A stretch of DNA of 12,497 nt from Deltaproteobacteria bacterium (lineage in GTDB: Bacteria > Desulfobacterota > BSN033 > UBA1163), in contig VGRU01000091.1 in assembly GCA_016875255.1 (NCBI GenBank), positions 1-12,497 on the forward strand, in the 5' to 3' direction. This document shows positions 1-6,221 of the stretch, in pieces. Each line of letters opens with the position of its first letter. Within the stretch, counting starts at the first letter, position 1. The translations under genes and the position numbers were made by a program. The notes beneath the pieces are model-generated. The model was not told the DNA's origin. It saw nothing but the letters and a program-made list of their open reading frames with translations, and did no database searches.

Positions 1-231
1 CCCCGGTGTCTCTTCGGTGTGGGGATCAAGGTCGCGGTCGAATGTGCCATCATGGCCGCAGATAGCGGTGCGATTCCCATCGACAAGACGATTGCAGTGG
101 GAGGCACTTCATCTTCAAAAGGAGCAGGGGCGGATAGTGCGATTGTGGTCTGGCCGTCACACTGCAACAATTTTTTTGACTTCCGGGTCCTTGAGATCCT
201 TGCCAAGCCCTTCAGACGAGAAGCCGAGTAG
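1..231 (+). CDS. Pyruvate-kinase C-domain-like (alpha/beta) protein, C-terminal part
   Basis: The reading frame is open from the first base of the window, so the N-terminus lies outside and only about 76 codons are visible. The visible part runs through [15 protein letters not shown], an [18 protein letters not shown] stretch and [11 protein letters not shown], ending with an EILAKP-like tail. From memory this matches stand-alone proteins of about 190 residues in anaerobic bacteria and archaea that carry a pyruvate kinase alpha/beta (PK_C, Pfam PF02887-like) fold without the catalytic barrel. Their role is not known to me; no enzymatic activity should be inferred from the pyruvate kinase name. 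The stop is TAG at 229-231. The next gene on this strand is only a remnant, so operon membership cannot be judged. Confidence 0.7.
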   Translation, partial: PRCLFGVGIKVAVECAIMAADSGAIPIDKTIAVGGTSSSKGAGADSAIVVWPSHCNNFFDFRVLEILAKPFRREAE

Positions 232-337
232 GTTTTCAACCAACCCATTTTCGTTCAACGGTCGGCATCCATGCCTCTCTCTTAACCCCTCCGGTTTATC
301 AAAGCTATGGGAATGATATTTCCCTCCGTAGATAAAT

Positions 338-622
338 TTGTACTACGTCCACAGATTGAACCGGGATTCTATTCTAACAAGAAGTCAATATGAGGTTACT
401 AAGAGAACCTTGTTGAAAGATTTTGAAGATATAACGGTTTGTAACATCACACCTGCAGTGATAGGGCAAACGATTCACATTCTTGAAACAAATACGCTCC
501 GGACCCTGGGCGCATTGCATATAGGCTGCGCCTTGGAGTGGAAAGCAGAAGTTTTCGTATCTTCCGACCTTAGACAGATTTCAGCTGCGAAAAAGATGAG
601 TTTGAAAGTGGTGAAAGTGTAG
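338..622 (+). pseudogene. PIN-domain (VapC-like) toxin remnant, N-terminus missing
   Basis: The 94-codon frame resembles the C-terminal two thirds of a PIN-domain ribonuclease. It has an LTRSQYEVTKRTLLKDFED helix-like stretch, then LGALHIGCALEWKAEVFVSSDLRQ and a KKMSLKVVKV tail. The LxALHxxCAL...FVSSDxRQ pattern is the usual end of VapC-family toxins and carries their last acidic active-site residues. The N-terminal part with the first conserved Asp (typically within the first ten residues) is absent. The frame begins at a TTG and there is an in-frame TAG at 329-331 just upstream. No antitoxin gene is visible. It ends 9 bp from the convergent ferredoxin gene. It is most likely a decayed toxin gene; a short translated fragment from the TTG cannot be excluded. 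Confidence 0.6.
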
Positions 623-630
623 TAAACTCT

Positions 631-1134
631 TCAACCGCCCCTTGCCTTTCTCTTCTCCAGAATCTTCTGTTCAATCTCGGCGGGGTCGCCGAAGTAGATG
701 CAGTGGGCGAGGCAGACATTATCCGCACAGGCCGGATAGAGGCCTTGGTCCACACGGTGATAGCAGAGATTGCACTTGGCTGCGGTCTTTTTCTCACCAT
801 CAAAGCGAATGGCATCATAAGGGCACTGGTTAATGCATAATTGGCACCCGGTGCATTTCTCGTCATCGAGGACGACGATCCCATCTTCCCTTTTTCTGAT
901 GGCTTGCTCCGGGCAGGCTGGCACGCAGGGAGGGTCCTCGCAGTGCTTACAGACATTGACACGCCAAATGAAATCGAGCTTTCCGTTCATCAACCTCGGA
1001 CCATCCGGCCACACGGATAAATACTTGATCCCGTTGGCTGCCTCAACCGGATTAAATTCCTGTTGACAGGCGACTTCGCAAGTCTTGCATCCCCAGCAGG
1101 CGAATTCTTCAATGGTCAGAGTGTATTTATTCAT
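631..1134 (-). CDS. 4Fe-4S ferredoxin-type electron-transfer subunit of molybdopterin oxidoreductase
   Basis: The 167-residue protein belongs to the DmsB/PhsB/HybA-like polyferredoxin family that shuttles electrons to or from a molybdopterin catalytic subunit. Sixteen cysteines form four clusters: C13/16/19/23, C62/65/70/74, C94/97/100/104, and C121/124/136/141. In the last group the final pair is separated by four residues (PACADNVC) rather than the usual three. The ATG at 1134 is preferred over the longer frame that starts at 1212, because homologous proteins begin just before the first CxxCxxC. The ATG also overlaps the stop of the catalytic gene (ATGAATAA, 8 bp), which suggests translational coupling. 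There is no signal peptide and no membrane-anchor gene nearby, so the complex is probably cytoplasmic. The electron partner is unknown. Confidence 0.9.
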   Translation of the reverse strand: MNKYTLTIEEFACWGCKTCEVACQQEFNPVEAANGIKYLSVWPDGPRLMNGKLDFIWRVNVCKHCEDPPCVPACPEQAIRKREDGIVVLDDEKCTGCQLCINQCPYDAIRFDGEKKTAAKCNLCYHRVDQGLYPACADNVCLAHCIYFGDPAEIEQKILEKRKARGG

Positions 1135-3292
1135 TGCCGTTTCCCTCTTTCCGTTCAGGGTAGATCCTGCACAGAAGCGTCCTGATATTCGATGCACCCA
1201 TTGCGGGGTCACAGCTTTCTAAGGCATTGTCAGTGAGGATATTAATGTTGGATTCCTGCCAGCCGTGACCTGGACCTTTCTTCTCCGGAAACCACCATCC
1301 ATGCTGGGCTGCAACGATCCTGGGATCGCGGCCGAGGGCAAGTCTGGCCCGCTGCCTTACTCTTCCCCGACGGGATTCAATGATGACCCAATCGCCTTCA
1401 TGGATACCTTCCTTTGCTGCTGCATCGGGATGGATTTCAACGATTGGATCTCTATCAAGTTCTCTGAGTCGCCCTATTTGTCTGTTTTCCGTGTGAAAGA
1501 ACCCGGGCTGTCGCGCACCCGTGATCAGGATGTAGGGATATTCCTTATAGAGTTCCGGCGTGCTGACCGGGCTTTCAGGGGGCTCCCTGTGTTGAGGGAG
1601 GGGATCATATCCCATCTTCTCAAGCACGGTAGAGTAAAGTTCGAACTTCCTCGTGGGAGTGGAGAACCCTCCCTCTTTATACTTGTAATACTTCATCTCC
1701 CCCCTGATGTAATTCATCTTCTTAAAATCCTTCCAGGTGATGTTCATCGGATGAAGAATATAATCGAGGGCCTGCTCAAAGTTGTTCCACCAGTATTGTC
1801 CCTGGCCGATCCGGTGGGCGAGATCGTTCAGCATCTCATGGTCTGAACGGCATTCGCCGACCTGGATGACCTTTCGCCGCGGCAGAATATAGCCATGGCG
1901 TTTCCAGTAGTCGCCCACATAGTCCATTTCAAGCCAGGTAGCAGCAGGAAGAACGATGTCTGCAAGTTCTGCGGTGGGGGTGAGGAAGAAGTCGGCTACG
2001 GCCATGAATTCAACTTTCTCAAGGGCACGGTAGACTTCTTTCGCATTGGCACGGGTGATCACGGGGTTTGAGCTAATCAGAAATAGCATTTTGACAGGGT
2101 AGGGCTTTTCCTCGAGGATCGCATCCCAGACACATTTCGGTTGAAGGATGGCGAATCGAGAAGCAAGACGGAAACGCTCCCCTCCCAGACGCTTTGCAAA
2201 CTGGTCCTTCGTGAGCATGCCGTGGGCTCCAAACTGCCCGACATTAACCACATTGGGCGCCCGGTTGAGGACCTGACCGCCAGGGGCGTCAATGTTGCCG
2301 GTTATTCCCATGAGGAACATGAGCAACCGGTCATTGTCAGCGCAGTTCGTCTGCTGCTCGATGGCCACACCCCACTGAATGGCCGCAGGTTTTGTTGTTG
2401 CAAAGAGCCGTGCTGCCTCCCTGATCTTTTCCTTCGGAACCCAGGTGATCTCCTGAACTCTCTCGAGGGGGTATTCATTCACCCTCTGGACAAATGGCTC
2501 CCAGCCATGGGTATATTTTTCGACAAATTCTTTATCGTAAAGCTTCTCGTTGACGATCACATTGAGCATGCCGAGGGCGAGGGCAGCATCTGTGCCAGGT
2601 CTGAGCTGGAGCAAGACATTGGCCCGCGCTGCCGGACGGGTGAGCCTTGGATCAACGACAATGAGCTTGGCGCCTTTGTCGAGAGCCACAGAGAAGGGTT
2701 CCCCTTTGTATTCGTCCGGATTACTGATCGTCACGTTGTTTCCCCAAATGATGATGCACTTGGGGAAATTCTCGTAGTCGACGATCGGATTCGTGCCGCA
2801 GGTGATGATGCTTGTACAGATACGGGGGCCGTAACAGAAGTGGCCTGCCGTGACCACATTGGGTGAACCGAGGACGTTGGCGATGCGATAGATCACAGCC
2901 TCATTTTCCCTGCCGGTCCCATAACCGAATACCACCGATTCAGGTCCATGCGTCTCCTTATAGTGAAGGATTCGCTCTGCTATCGTGTCCAGGGCCTCAT
3001 CCCATGAGATCCGTTCCCATTTGCCGCTTGCTTTGGGGCCAATCCTTTTGACAGGGTAGGTGAGCCTGTCTTTATGATAAGCAATCTGTGCCGAGGCCAG
3101 ACCTTTGGTGCAGAGCGTTCCATGGGCGATGGGGCAATCAGGGTCGCCGGCAATCTTTGCGACCTTGCCTCCTTTCACATAGACGATGACTCCGCAACCC
3201 CCATGGCACATTCGGCAGTGGCTTTTGACGAATGAATCGTATCCATAGACCTCCATCTCGCGCTCGATATTCGAATATCGAAACTCCGGCAT
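1127..3292 (-). CDS. Molybdopterin oxidoreductase, catalytic subunit (Phs/Psr/acetylene-hydratase-like branch)
   Basis: The 721-residue protein belongs to the DMSO-reductase superfamily of Mo/W-bis-MGD enzymes. Counting from the ATG at 3292, a 4Fe-4S site is formed by C26-x2-C29-x3-C33 and C61. The presumed metal ligand is C153 in GHFCYGPR. A TPTAELADIVLPAATWLE segment and a C-terminal MGD-binding domain (ITGARQPGFFHTENRQ onward) complete the architecture. The ATG at 3292 lies 5 nt after AGGAGG (3298-3303); the longer frame beginning at a TTG (3313) has no such support. There is no Tat signal, so it should act in the cytoplasm. Length and layout are close to acetylene hydratase of Pelobacter, but the residue after the second cluster Cys is His rather than the Asp needed by that enzyme. 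The substrate therefore cannot be named. It is encoded with the ferredoxin subunit. Confidence 0.9.
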   Translation of the reverse strand: MPEFRYSNIEREMEVYGYDSFVKSHCRMCHGGCGVIVYVKGGKVAKIAGDPDCPIAHGTLCTKGLASAQIAYHKDRLTYPVKRIGPKASGKWERISWDEALDTIAERILHYKETHGPESVVFGYGTGRENEAVIYRIANVLGSPNVVTAGHFCYGPRICTSIITCGTNPIVDYENFPKCIIIWGNNVTISNPDEYKGEPFSVALDKGAKLIVVDPRLTRPAARANVLLQLRPGTDAALALGMLNVIVNEKLYDKEFVEKYTHGWEPFVQRVNEYPLERVQEITWVPKEKIREAARLFATTKPAAIQWGVAIEQQTNCADNDRLLMFLMGITGNIDAPGGQVLNRAPNVVNVGQFGAHGMLTKDQFAKRLGGERFRLASRFAILQPKCVWDAILEEKPYPVKMLFLISSNPVITRANAKEVYRALEKVEFMAVADFFLTPTAELADIVLPAATWLEMDYVGDYWKRHGYILPRRKVIQVGECRSDHEMLNDLAHRIGQGQYWWNNFEQALDYILHPMNITWKDFKKMNYIRGEMKYYKYKEGGFSTPTRKFELYSTVLEKMGYDPLPQHREPPESPVSTPELYKEYPYILITGARQPGFFHTENRQIGRLRELDRDPIVEIHPDAAAKEGIHEGDWVIIESRRGRVRQRARLALGRDPRIVAAQHGWWFPEKKGPGHGWQESNINILTDNALESCDPAMGASNIRTLLCRIYPERKEGNGNE

Positions 3293-3297
3293 CATGG

Positions 3298-3303
3298 CCT
3301 CCT
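3298..3303 (-). promoter_or_regulatory. Ribosome binding site that fixes the start of the molybdopterin gene
   Basis: A perfect AGGAGG (CCTCCT on the plus strand) lies 5 nt before the ATG at 3292 and only 2 nt before the ATG at 3295. This favours 3292 and argues against the upstream TTG. Confidence 0.75.
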
Positions 3304-3318
3304 GACGGTTCAATTAGA

Positions 3319-3548
3319 ACCTAAATTGAGCGATTCACCCTATTTCACAAGGGAGGAAGGGATGCTTCAAACCCTTTTAGAATGCGATACGTTGAACGTT
3401 TGGGCAATGGACCTAAGAGTTCACCAAGCCGGTGATCCTTGAACGATCCCCTTGGTTGATTCAACCCATCAAAGGTAATCGCTCTAAAAGAGCTTTTCAG
3501 CCTCCCCACCCCCCTTGTGAAGGGTGAAAAAAATCGCTCGATTTAGGT
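3319..3548. repeat. Foldback (MITE-like) element with long imperfect inverted repeats
   Basis: The left end (3319-3353, beginning ACCTAAATTGAGCGATT) and the reverse complement of the right end (3512-3548, beginning ACCTAAATCGAGCGATT) match over about 35 bp with small indels. The similarity continues inward in weaker form: TTTTAGAATGCGATAC on the left against TTTTAGAGCGATTAC on the right. A small hairpin (TCACC/GGTGA near 3421-3435) sits at the centre. The whole 230 bp could fold as one long stem. It contains no open reading frame of note and lies between the divergent molybdopterin and EamA genes. I see no clear target-site duplication. It could be a MITE, an old insertion remnant or a structured transcript. 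Confidence 0.6.
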
Positions 3549-3610
3549 AGAAAAAATATTAACCCATAAACCTAATTTAGTGAAGGGCTTGACATGAAGG
3601 GCTTGAGGGA

Positions 3611-3639
3611 TTGACAGTTTGTTTAGGCTCTGATAACTT
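3611..3639 (+). promoter_or_regulatory. Possible promoter of the EamA gene
   Basis: A perfect TTGACA at 3611-3616 is followed, after 17 bp, by TAACTT (3634-3639), which is a weak -10. A 12-bp direct repeat, TGAAGGGCTTGA, lies just upstream at 3581-3592 and 3595-3606. The call rests mainly on the -35. Confidence 0.35.
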
Positions 3640-3696
3640 CCTGTCATAGTTGACAAACCCTCAACATGATCTTGCTGCACTTCGATCTGACGACCC

Positions 3697-4590
3697 ATGG
3701 CTAACTTCCTACCTGTGGCTGCGGCTGCTGCAACCGGCATCCTCGTTGGCTCTGCCATCGTGGCGACGCGCTTTGTCATCGATCAAACCGGCCCCGCATC
3801 GCTGGCGCTGTTGCGTTACACCATCGGTTTTTGCTGCCTGTTGCCACCTGCTCTGTTTTCTGGACGCGTGCGGTTCGAACGGCGTGATCTGTTGCCCATC
3901 GGTCTGCTGGGCATTACCCAATTCGGTATTTTGGTCGCCCTGCTCAATTATGCGCTTCAATTCATCCCGTCGGCTCGCGCCGCGCTGATCTTTGCCACCA
4001 TGCCTTTGTTAACGATGGTATTCGCAGCGATCCGCGGCTATGAGCAAATCACATTGACCAAGCTCCTGGGGGTTTCGCTGACCATTGTGGGGGTCGGTTT
4101 TGCGCTCGGGGAGAAGGTGGTTGAGTCAGGCGGCGTGACACATGGATGGATTGGCGAACTGGCTGTTTTTGCGAGCGCCCTTAGCGGCGCCATCTGCAGC
4201 GTTCTTTACCGGCCCTATCTCCGAAAATACCCGACAGTTCCGGTAAGCGCGTTCGCCATGCTCGCTTCGGTCTTTTTTCTGGCAGCACTCGCCGCAGGAG
4301 AGGGATTTTTCAGCTCGCTGCCCAGGTTTACGATCGGGGGTTGGTTGGCCGTCATCTTTATCGGCGTCAATAGCGGCATCGGGTACTATCTCTGGCTGTG
4401 GGCGCTCAACCATACGACACCGACCAAGGTGACCGTGTTTCTGGCGCTGAGCCCGATCACAGCAACTGCCTTAGGCGCACTGTGGCTTGACGAAAGGATC
4501 TCAACGACCTTCTTAGTCGGCCTTGGCTGTGTTGCTCTTGGTTTGTTGTTTGCGCACAGGCAAGCCCGTCATGTCAGGGATGAAGATTAA
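3697..4590 (+). CDS. EamA/DMT-family transporter
   Basis: The 297-residue integral membrane protein has the two tandem EamA repeats of the drug/metabolite transporter superfamily, roughly residues 8-140 and 152-287. About ten hydrophobic segments are visible. Family hallmarks include an LLRYTIGF segment in the first repeat, LNYALQFIPSARAALIFATMPLLTM, and LWLWALNHTTPTKVTVFLALSPITATALGALWLDE near the end of the second. Members export or import small metabolites such as amino acids and nucleotides; the substrate cannot be read from the sequence. The ATG at 3697 has no convincing ribosome binding site but fits the usual N-terminus. The gene stands alone, with lexA 184 bp downstream under its own promoter. 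Its base composition is visibly more GC-rich than the lexA region that follows. Confidence 0.88.
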   Translation: MANFLPVAAAAATGILVGSAIVATRFVIDQTGPASLALLRYTIGFCCLLPPALFSGRVRFERRDLLPIGLLGITQFGILVALLNYALQFIPSARAALIFATMPLLTMVFAAIRGYEQITLTKLLGVSLTIVGVGFALGEKVVESGGVTHGWIGELAVFASALSGAICSVLYRPYLRKYPTVPVSAFAMLASVFFLAALAAGEGFFSSLPRFTIGGWLAVIFIGVNSGIGYYLWLWALNHTTPTKVTVFLALSPITATALGALWLDERISTTFLVGLGCVALGLLFAHRQARHVRDED

Positions 4591-4708
4591 GATTCCCTTC
4601 TCAGATTTTTACCAAGGCGAATAGGAATCGTTTACAGGGAAGGATGGGGTGCCAAGAGAATAGAACCCCCACCAGTGACAAGAACTTCTCCACAAGGTTA
4701 AGATTTTC

Positions 4709-4737
4709 TTGACCCCTGTATAAAATTACAGTATAAG
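4709..4737 (+). promoter_or_regulatory. lexA promoter
   Basis: TTGACC (4709-4714) and TATAAG (4732-4737) are separated by exactly 17 bp, a strong sigma-70 arrangement. It ends about 38 bp before the lexA ATG and overlaps the SOS box. Confidence 0.75.
4716..4731. promoter_or_regulatory. LexA operator (SOS box) autoregulating lexA
   Basis: CTGTATAAAATTACAG fits the CTG-N10-CAG SOS-box pattern known from Escherichia coli, with an AT-rich core and TA after the final CAG. It fills the spacer between the -35 and -10 of the lexA promoter, so LexA binding would block polymerase. This is direct sequence evidence for negative autoregulation and for an E. coli-type recognition specificity of this LexA. 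Confidence 0.8.
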
Positions 4738-4774
4738 GAGTTTAACTCCGAGTTTGTATTGGCTGGGTGTGGTT

Positions 4775-5428
4775 ATGAAACAAACTGCATTGACAAAGCG
4801 CCAGGCGGAAATCTTAAATTTTATTAAAACCAACATTCAATATTCAGGTTTTCCTCCAACCATTTCTGAAATTCAAGGACAATTTTCCTTTAAATCCCCT
4901 AATGCTGTCCAGGAGCATTTAAAGGCCCTCGTGAGAAAAGGACAGATCAGGCGGAATCCAAATCAGTGGAGGGGATTGGAGCTTGCAGCCTCCGACAAGA
5001 GCAAGGATGAAGTTGCTAAATATTCTACCGTTTCTGTCCCATTGATTGGACGGGTTACCGCAGGGCTGCCTGTTTTGGCTGAAGAAAATTTTGAAGGGAC
5101 AATCTCCGTTGATCGCTCCATCGTTGGCCGGGCAACAGGACTCTTCGCACTTCACGTCCGCGGCGACAGCATGATCAAAGCCGGTATTTATGATGGAGAT
5201 ATTGCCATTGCCCAGCAACAATCCGTAGCGGATCACGGAGATGTTGTTATCGCTTTACTGGGCGATGAAGCCACGGTTAAAAGGTTCCATCGCAAAAACA
5301 AGGCTATCATTTTGCAGCCTGAAAATGATACAATGCAGCCCATCAAGGTGGATGAAGGAGACGATTTCAAGATCCTGGGCAAAGTCATTGCTACATTGCA
5401 CCGGATTGGAAATAGGAAAGCTGCATGA
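4775..5428 (+). CDS. lexA: LexA SOS-response repressor / autoprotease
   Basis: The 217-residue protein has the full LexA layout. A winged-helix DNA-binding domain begins with MKQTALTKRQAEILNFI and contains FPPTISEI and SPNAVQEHLKALVRKGQI (residues about 1-70). A peptidase S24 domain follows. The self-cleavage site is A96-G97 (VTAG), the nucleophile S132 (GDSM) and the general base K169 (EATVKRF), all correctly spaced. It represses SOS genes until RecA-ssDNA triggers autocleavage. The ATG at 4775 is preferred over the upstream TTG at 4754 because homologues start just before the LTxRQ motif. An SOS box in its promoter predicts autoregulation. The stop lies 1 nt before the ATG of a truncated DNA methyltransferase, an unusual neighbour, so this could be an accessory second LexA. 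Confidence 0.95.
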   Translation: MKQTALTKRQAEILNFIKTNIQYSGFPPTISEIQGQFSFKSPNAVQEHLKALVRKGQIRRNPNQWRGLELAASDKSKDEVAKYSTVSVPLIGRVTAGLPVLAEENFEGTISVDRSIVGRATGLFALHVRGDSMIKAGIYDGDIAIAQQQSVADHGDVVIALLGDEATVKRFHRKNKAIILQPENDTMQPIKVDEGDDFKILGKVIATLHRIGNRKAA

Positions 5429-5429
5429 T

Positions 5430-5756
5430 ATGCAAAAGTTAGATCTTCGGCAACCATCTTTTTACCAGTCTCAGATAAGCGGTGAGAAGAGCTACGCTTC
5501 TCGTCAGGCGGTTGAGAAAGGGGCATCCTCTTCTCTGGTTGGGCAGAGACAAATGCTGGAGATAAAATATGCACACCTTTTTCAAGAGAAACCTGACTGC
5601 CGGCAGTTAGTGACTTACGTTCCTAACAAGAAACTGCCGGTATACAATTGGTTCAAGTATAAAGAAGGTTTTTCCCGCCAGCTTGTCTTTAAACTTCTTC
5701 TCGACTGGAGAGTGTCTTCTAAAGTTTCAGACCTATATATCTCAAGCAGCAGTTGA
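5430..5756 (+). pseudogene. Truncated DNA methyltransferase, N-terminal fragment
   Basis: The 108-codon frame starts at an ATG one base after the lexA stop (TGATATG), suggesting coupled translation. The part VPNKKLPVYNWFKYKEGFSRQLVFKLLLDW resembles the segment that precedes motif I (DPFxGxGTT) in some adenine- or cytosine-N4-specific DNA methyltransferases. Immediately after LLLDW the frame runs into unrelated residues and a stop. Neither motif I nor the catalytic motif IV (DPPY/SPPY) is found in any frame nearby, so the catalytic core has been lost by deletion rather than by a simple frameshift. The family match is from pattern memory. It is unlikely to have methylation activity; a short DNA-binding product cannot be excluded. 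Confidence 0.55.
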
Positions 5757-5841
5757 GAAATATGCTATAGAAAACCGTCAGAAGTTTTTACAAGAATATT
5801 TTATTTATTACTTGAAACACGCAAAGATTAAAGGTGATTAA
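5701..5841 (+). pseudogene. Possible C-terminal remnant of the deleted methyltransferase-region gene
   Basis: In the +1 frame relative to the methyltransferase fragment, an open stretch of about 46 codons encodes a plausible helical, charged tail (AAVEKYAIENRQKF, then QEYFIYYLKHAKIKGD) ending at TAA 5839-5841. It has no start of its own with a ribosome binding site. Its position suggests it is the distal end of the interrupted gene, or of a neighbouring restriction gene, joined by an internal deletion near 5700. The family is not recognised. Confidence 0.25.
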
Positions 5842-5893
5842 CTCAAAAAGTAGAAATAATGGCTATATCAATAAAAATGGGGTCATTCCTGCA

Positions 5894-6003
5894 GTGGTTG
5901 CCTGGTGCTTGTCTGTGGCTTTGGAAAAAGTGCAAGTAACTCAGTTAGTTGTAATATATCATTATATGGGTTTACCAATCTCAAGCCATTCCAGGCAACC
6001 CAC
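5894..6003 (+). repeat. Inverted repeat enclosing ~70 nt, possible structured RNA
   Basis: GTGGTTGCCTGG (5894-5905) followed by GCTTG (5907-5911) can pair with CAAGC (5982-5986) and CCAGGCAACCCAC (5991-6003). The stem has about 17 base pairs, one bulged C and a small internal loop. The enclosed part shows only weak local pairing. A terminator-like hairpin follows directly. It does not match any riboswitch or small-RNA class that I recognise. Confidence 0.4.
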
Positions 6004-6037
6004 CCCCAAAGGTCAGGGGGTAGCTATTTTTGTCATT
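6002..6037 (+). terminator. Possible Rho-independent terminator
   Basis: ACCCCC (6002-6007) pairs with GGGGGT (6016-6021) around an 8-nt loop, followed by a U-rich tail containing ATTTTTG and ATTTT. The stem is short but all G-C except one pair. It may end transcription from lexA or from the structured element just upstream. Confidence 0.45.
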
Positions 6038-6166
6038 TTCTGGGAAAGAAAAGGCCAGTTTTAACTGCTCTCATCATAATTTTCCCTCCTGTTTGAAAGG
6101 AAAATACTGAATCAGCAGCATCAATCTTATTGAAATTATAAGGTGTTAGACTCGATGCCCCTGTTT

Positions 6167-6182
6167 TGGCTTGGCTTTTGCA
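6167..6182 (+). promoter_or_regulatory. Candidate sigma-54 promoter of the SPFH operon
   Basis: TGGCTT-N5-TTGCA has the GG (6168-6169) and GC (6180-6181) doublets spaced exactly 12 bp apart, as in -24/-12 promoters (consensus TGGCAC-N5-TTGC). Transcription would start near 6193, about 29 nt before the SPFH start codon. A perfect 8-bp hairpin (TTTGCAGA/TCTGCAAA, 6177-6195) overlaps the -12 element. No good sigma-70 promoter was found here. An enhancer-binding site was not recognised. Confidence 0.5.
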
Positions 6183-6210
6183 GATTCTCTGCAAATATTT
6201 GTGCTATCTG

Positions 6211-6216
6211 AGGAGG
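6211..6216 (+). promoter_or_regulatory. Ribosome binding site fixing the SPFH start
   Basis: A perfect AGGAGG sits 5 nt before the ATG at 6222. This places the start 17 codons downstream of the longest possible frame, which would begin inside the promoter. Confidence 0.8.
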
Positions 6217-6221
6217 CTACC

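Larger units (their letters stand above)
5842..6166. other. AT-rich gene-poor interval with hairpins
   Basis: This interval between the methyltransferase remnant and the SPFH promoter has no convincing gene. An open frame of about 76 codons exists on the plus strand, but it lacks a ribosome binding site and recognisable sequence. The interval holds a long inverted repeat (5894-6003), a C5/G5 hairpin with a U-rich tail (6002-6021) and a short ATTTTCC/GGAAAAT palindrome near 6078-6104. Composition is clearly more AT-rich than the flanking genes. Confidence 0.5.

Noticed and set aside
2141..2866. Long plus-strand open frame opposite the molybdopterin gene
   Set aside because: It is a shadow of the real minus-strand gene, which has full motif support.
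3611..3662. Interleaved short inverted repeats (GACAG/CTGTC, TTTGT/ACAAA) near the EamA start
   Set aside because: The pairings cross rather than nest and are too short to be convincing as an operator or hairpin.
5834..6064. Plus-strand open frame of about 76 codons
   Set aside because: It has no ribosome binding site, overlaps a long inverted repeat and a hairpin, and has no recognisable domain.
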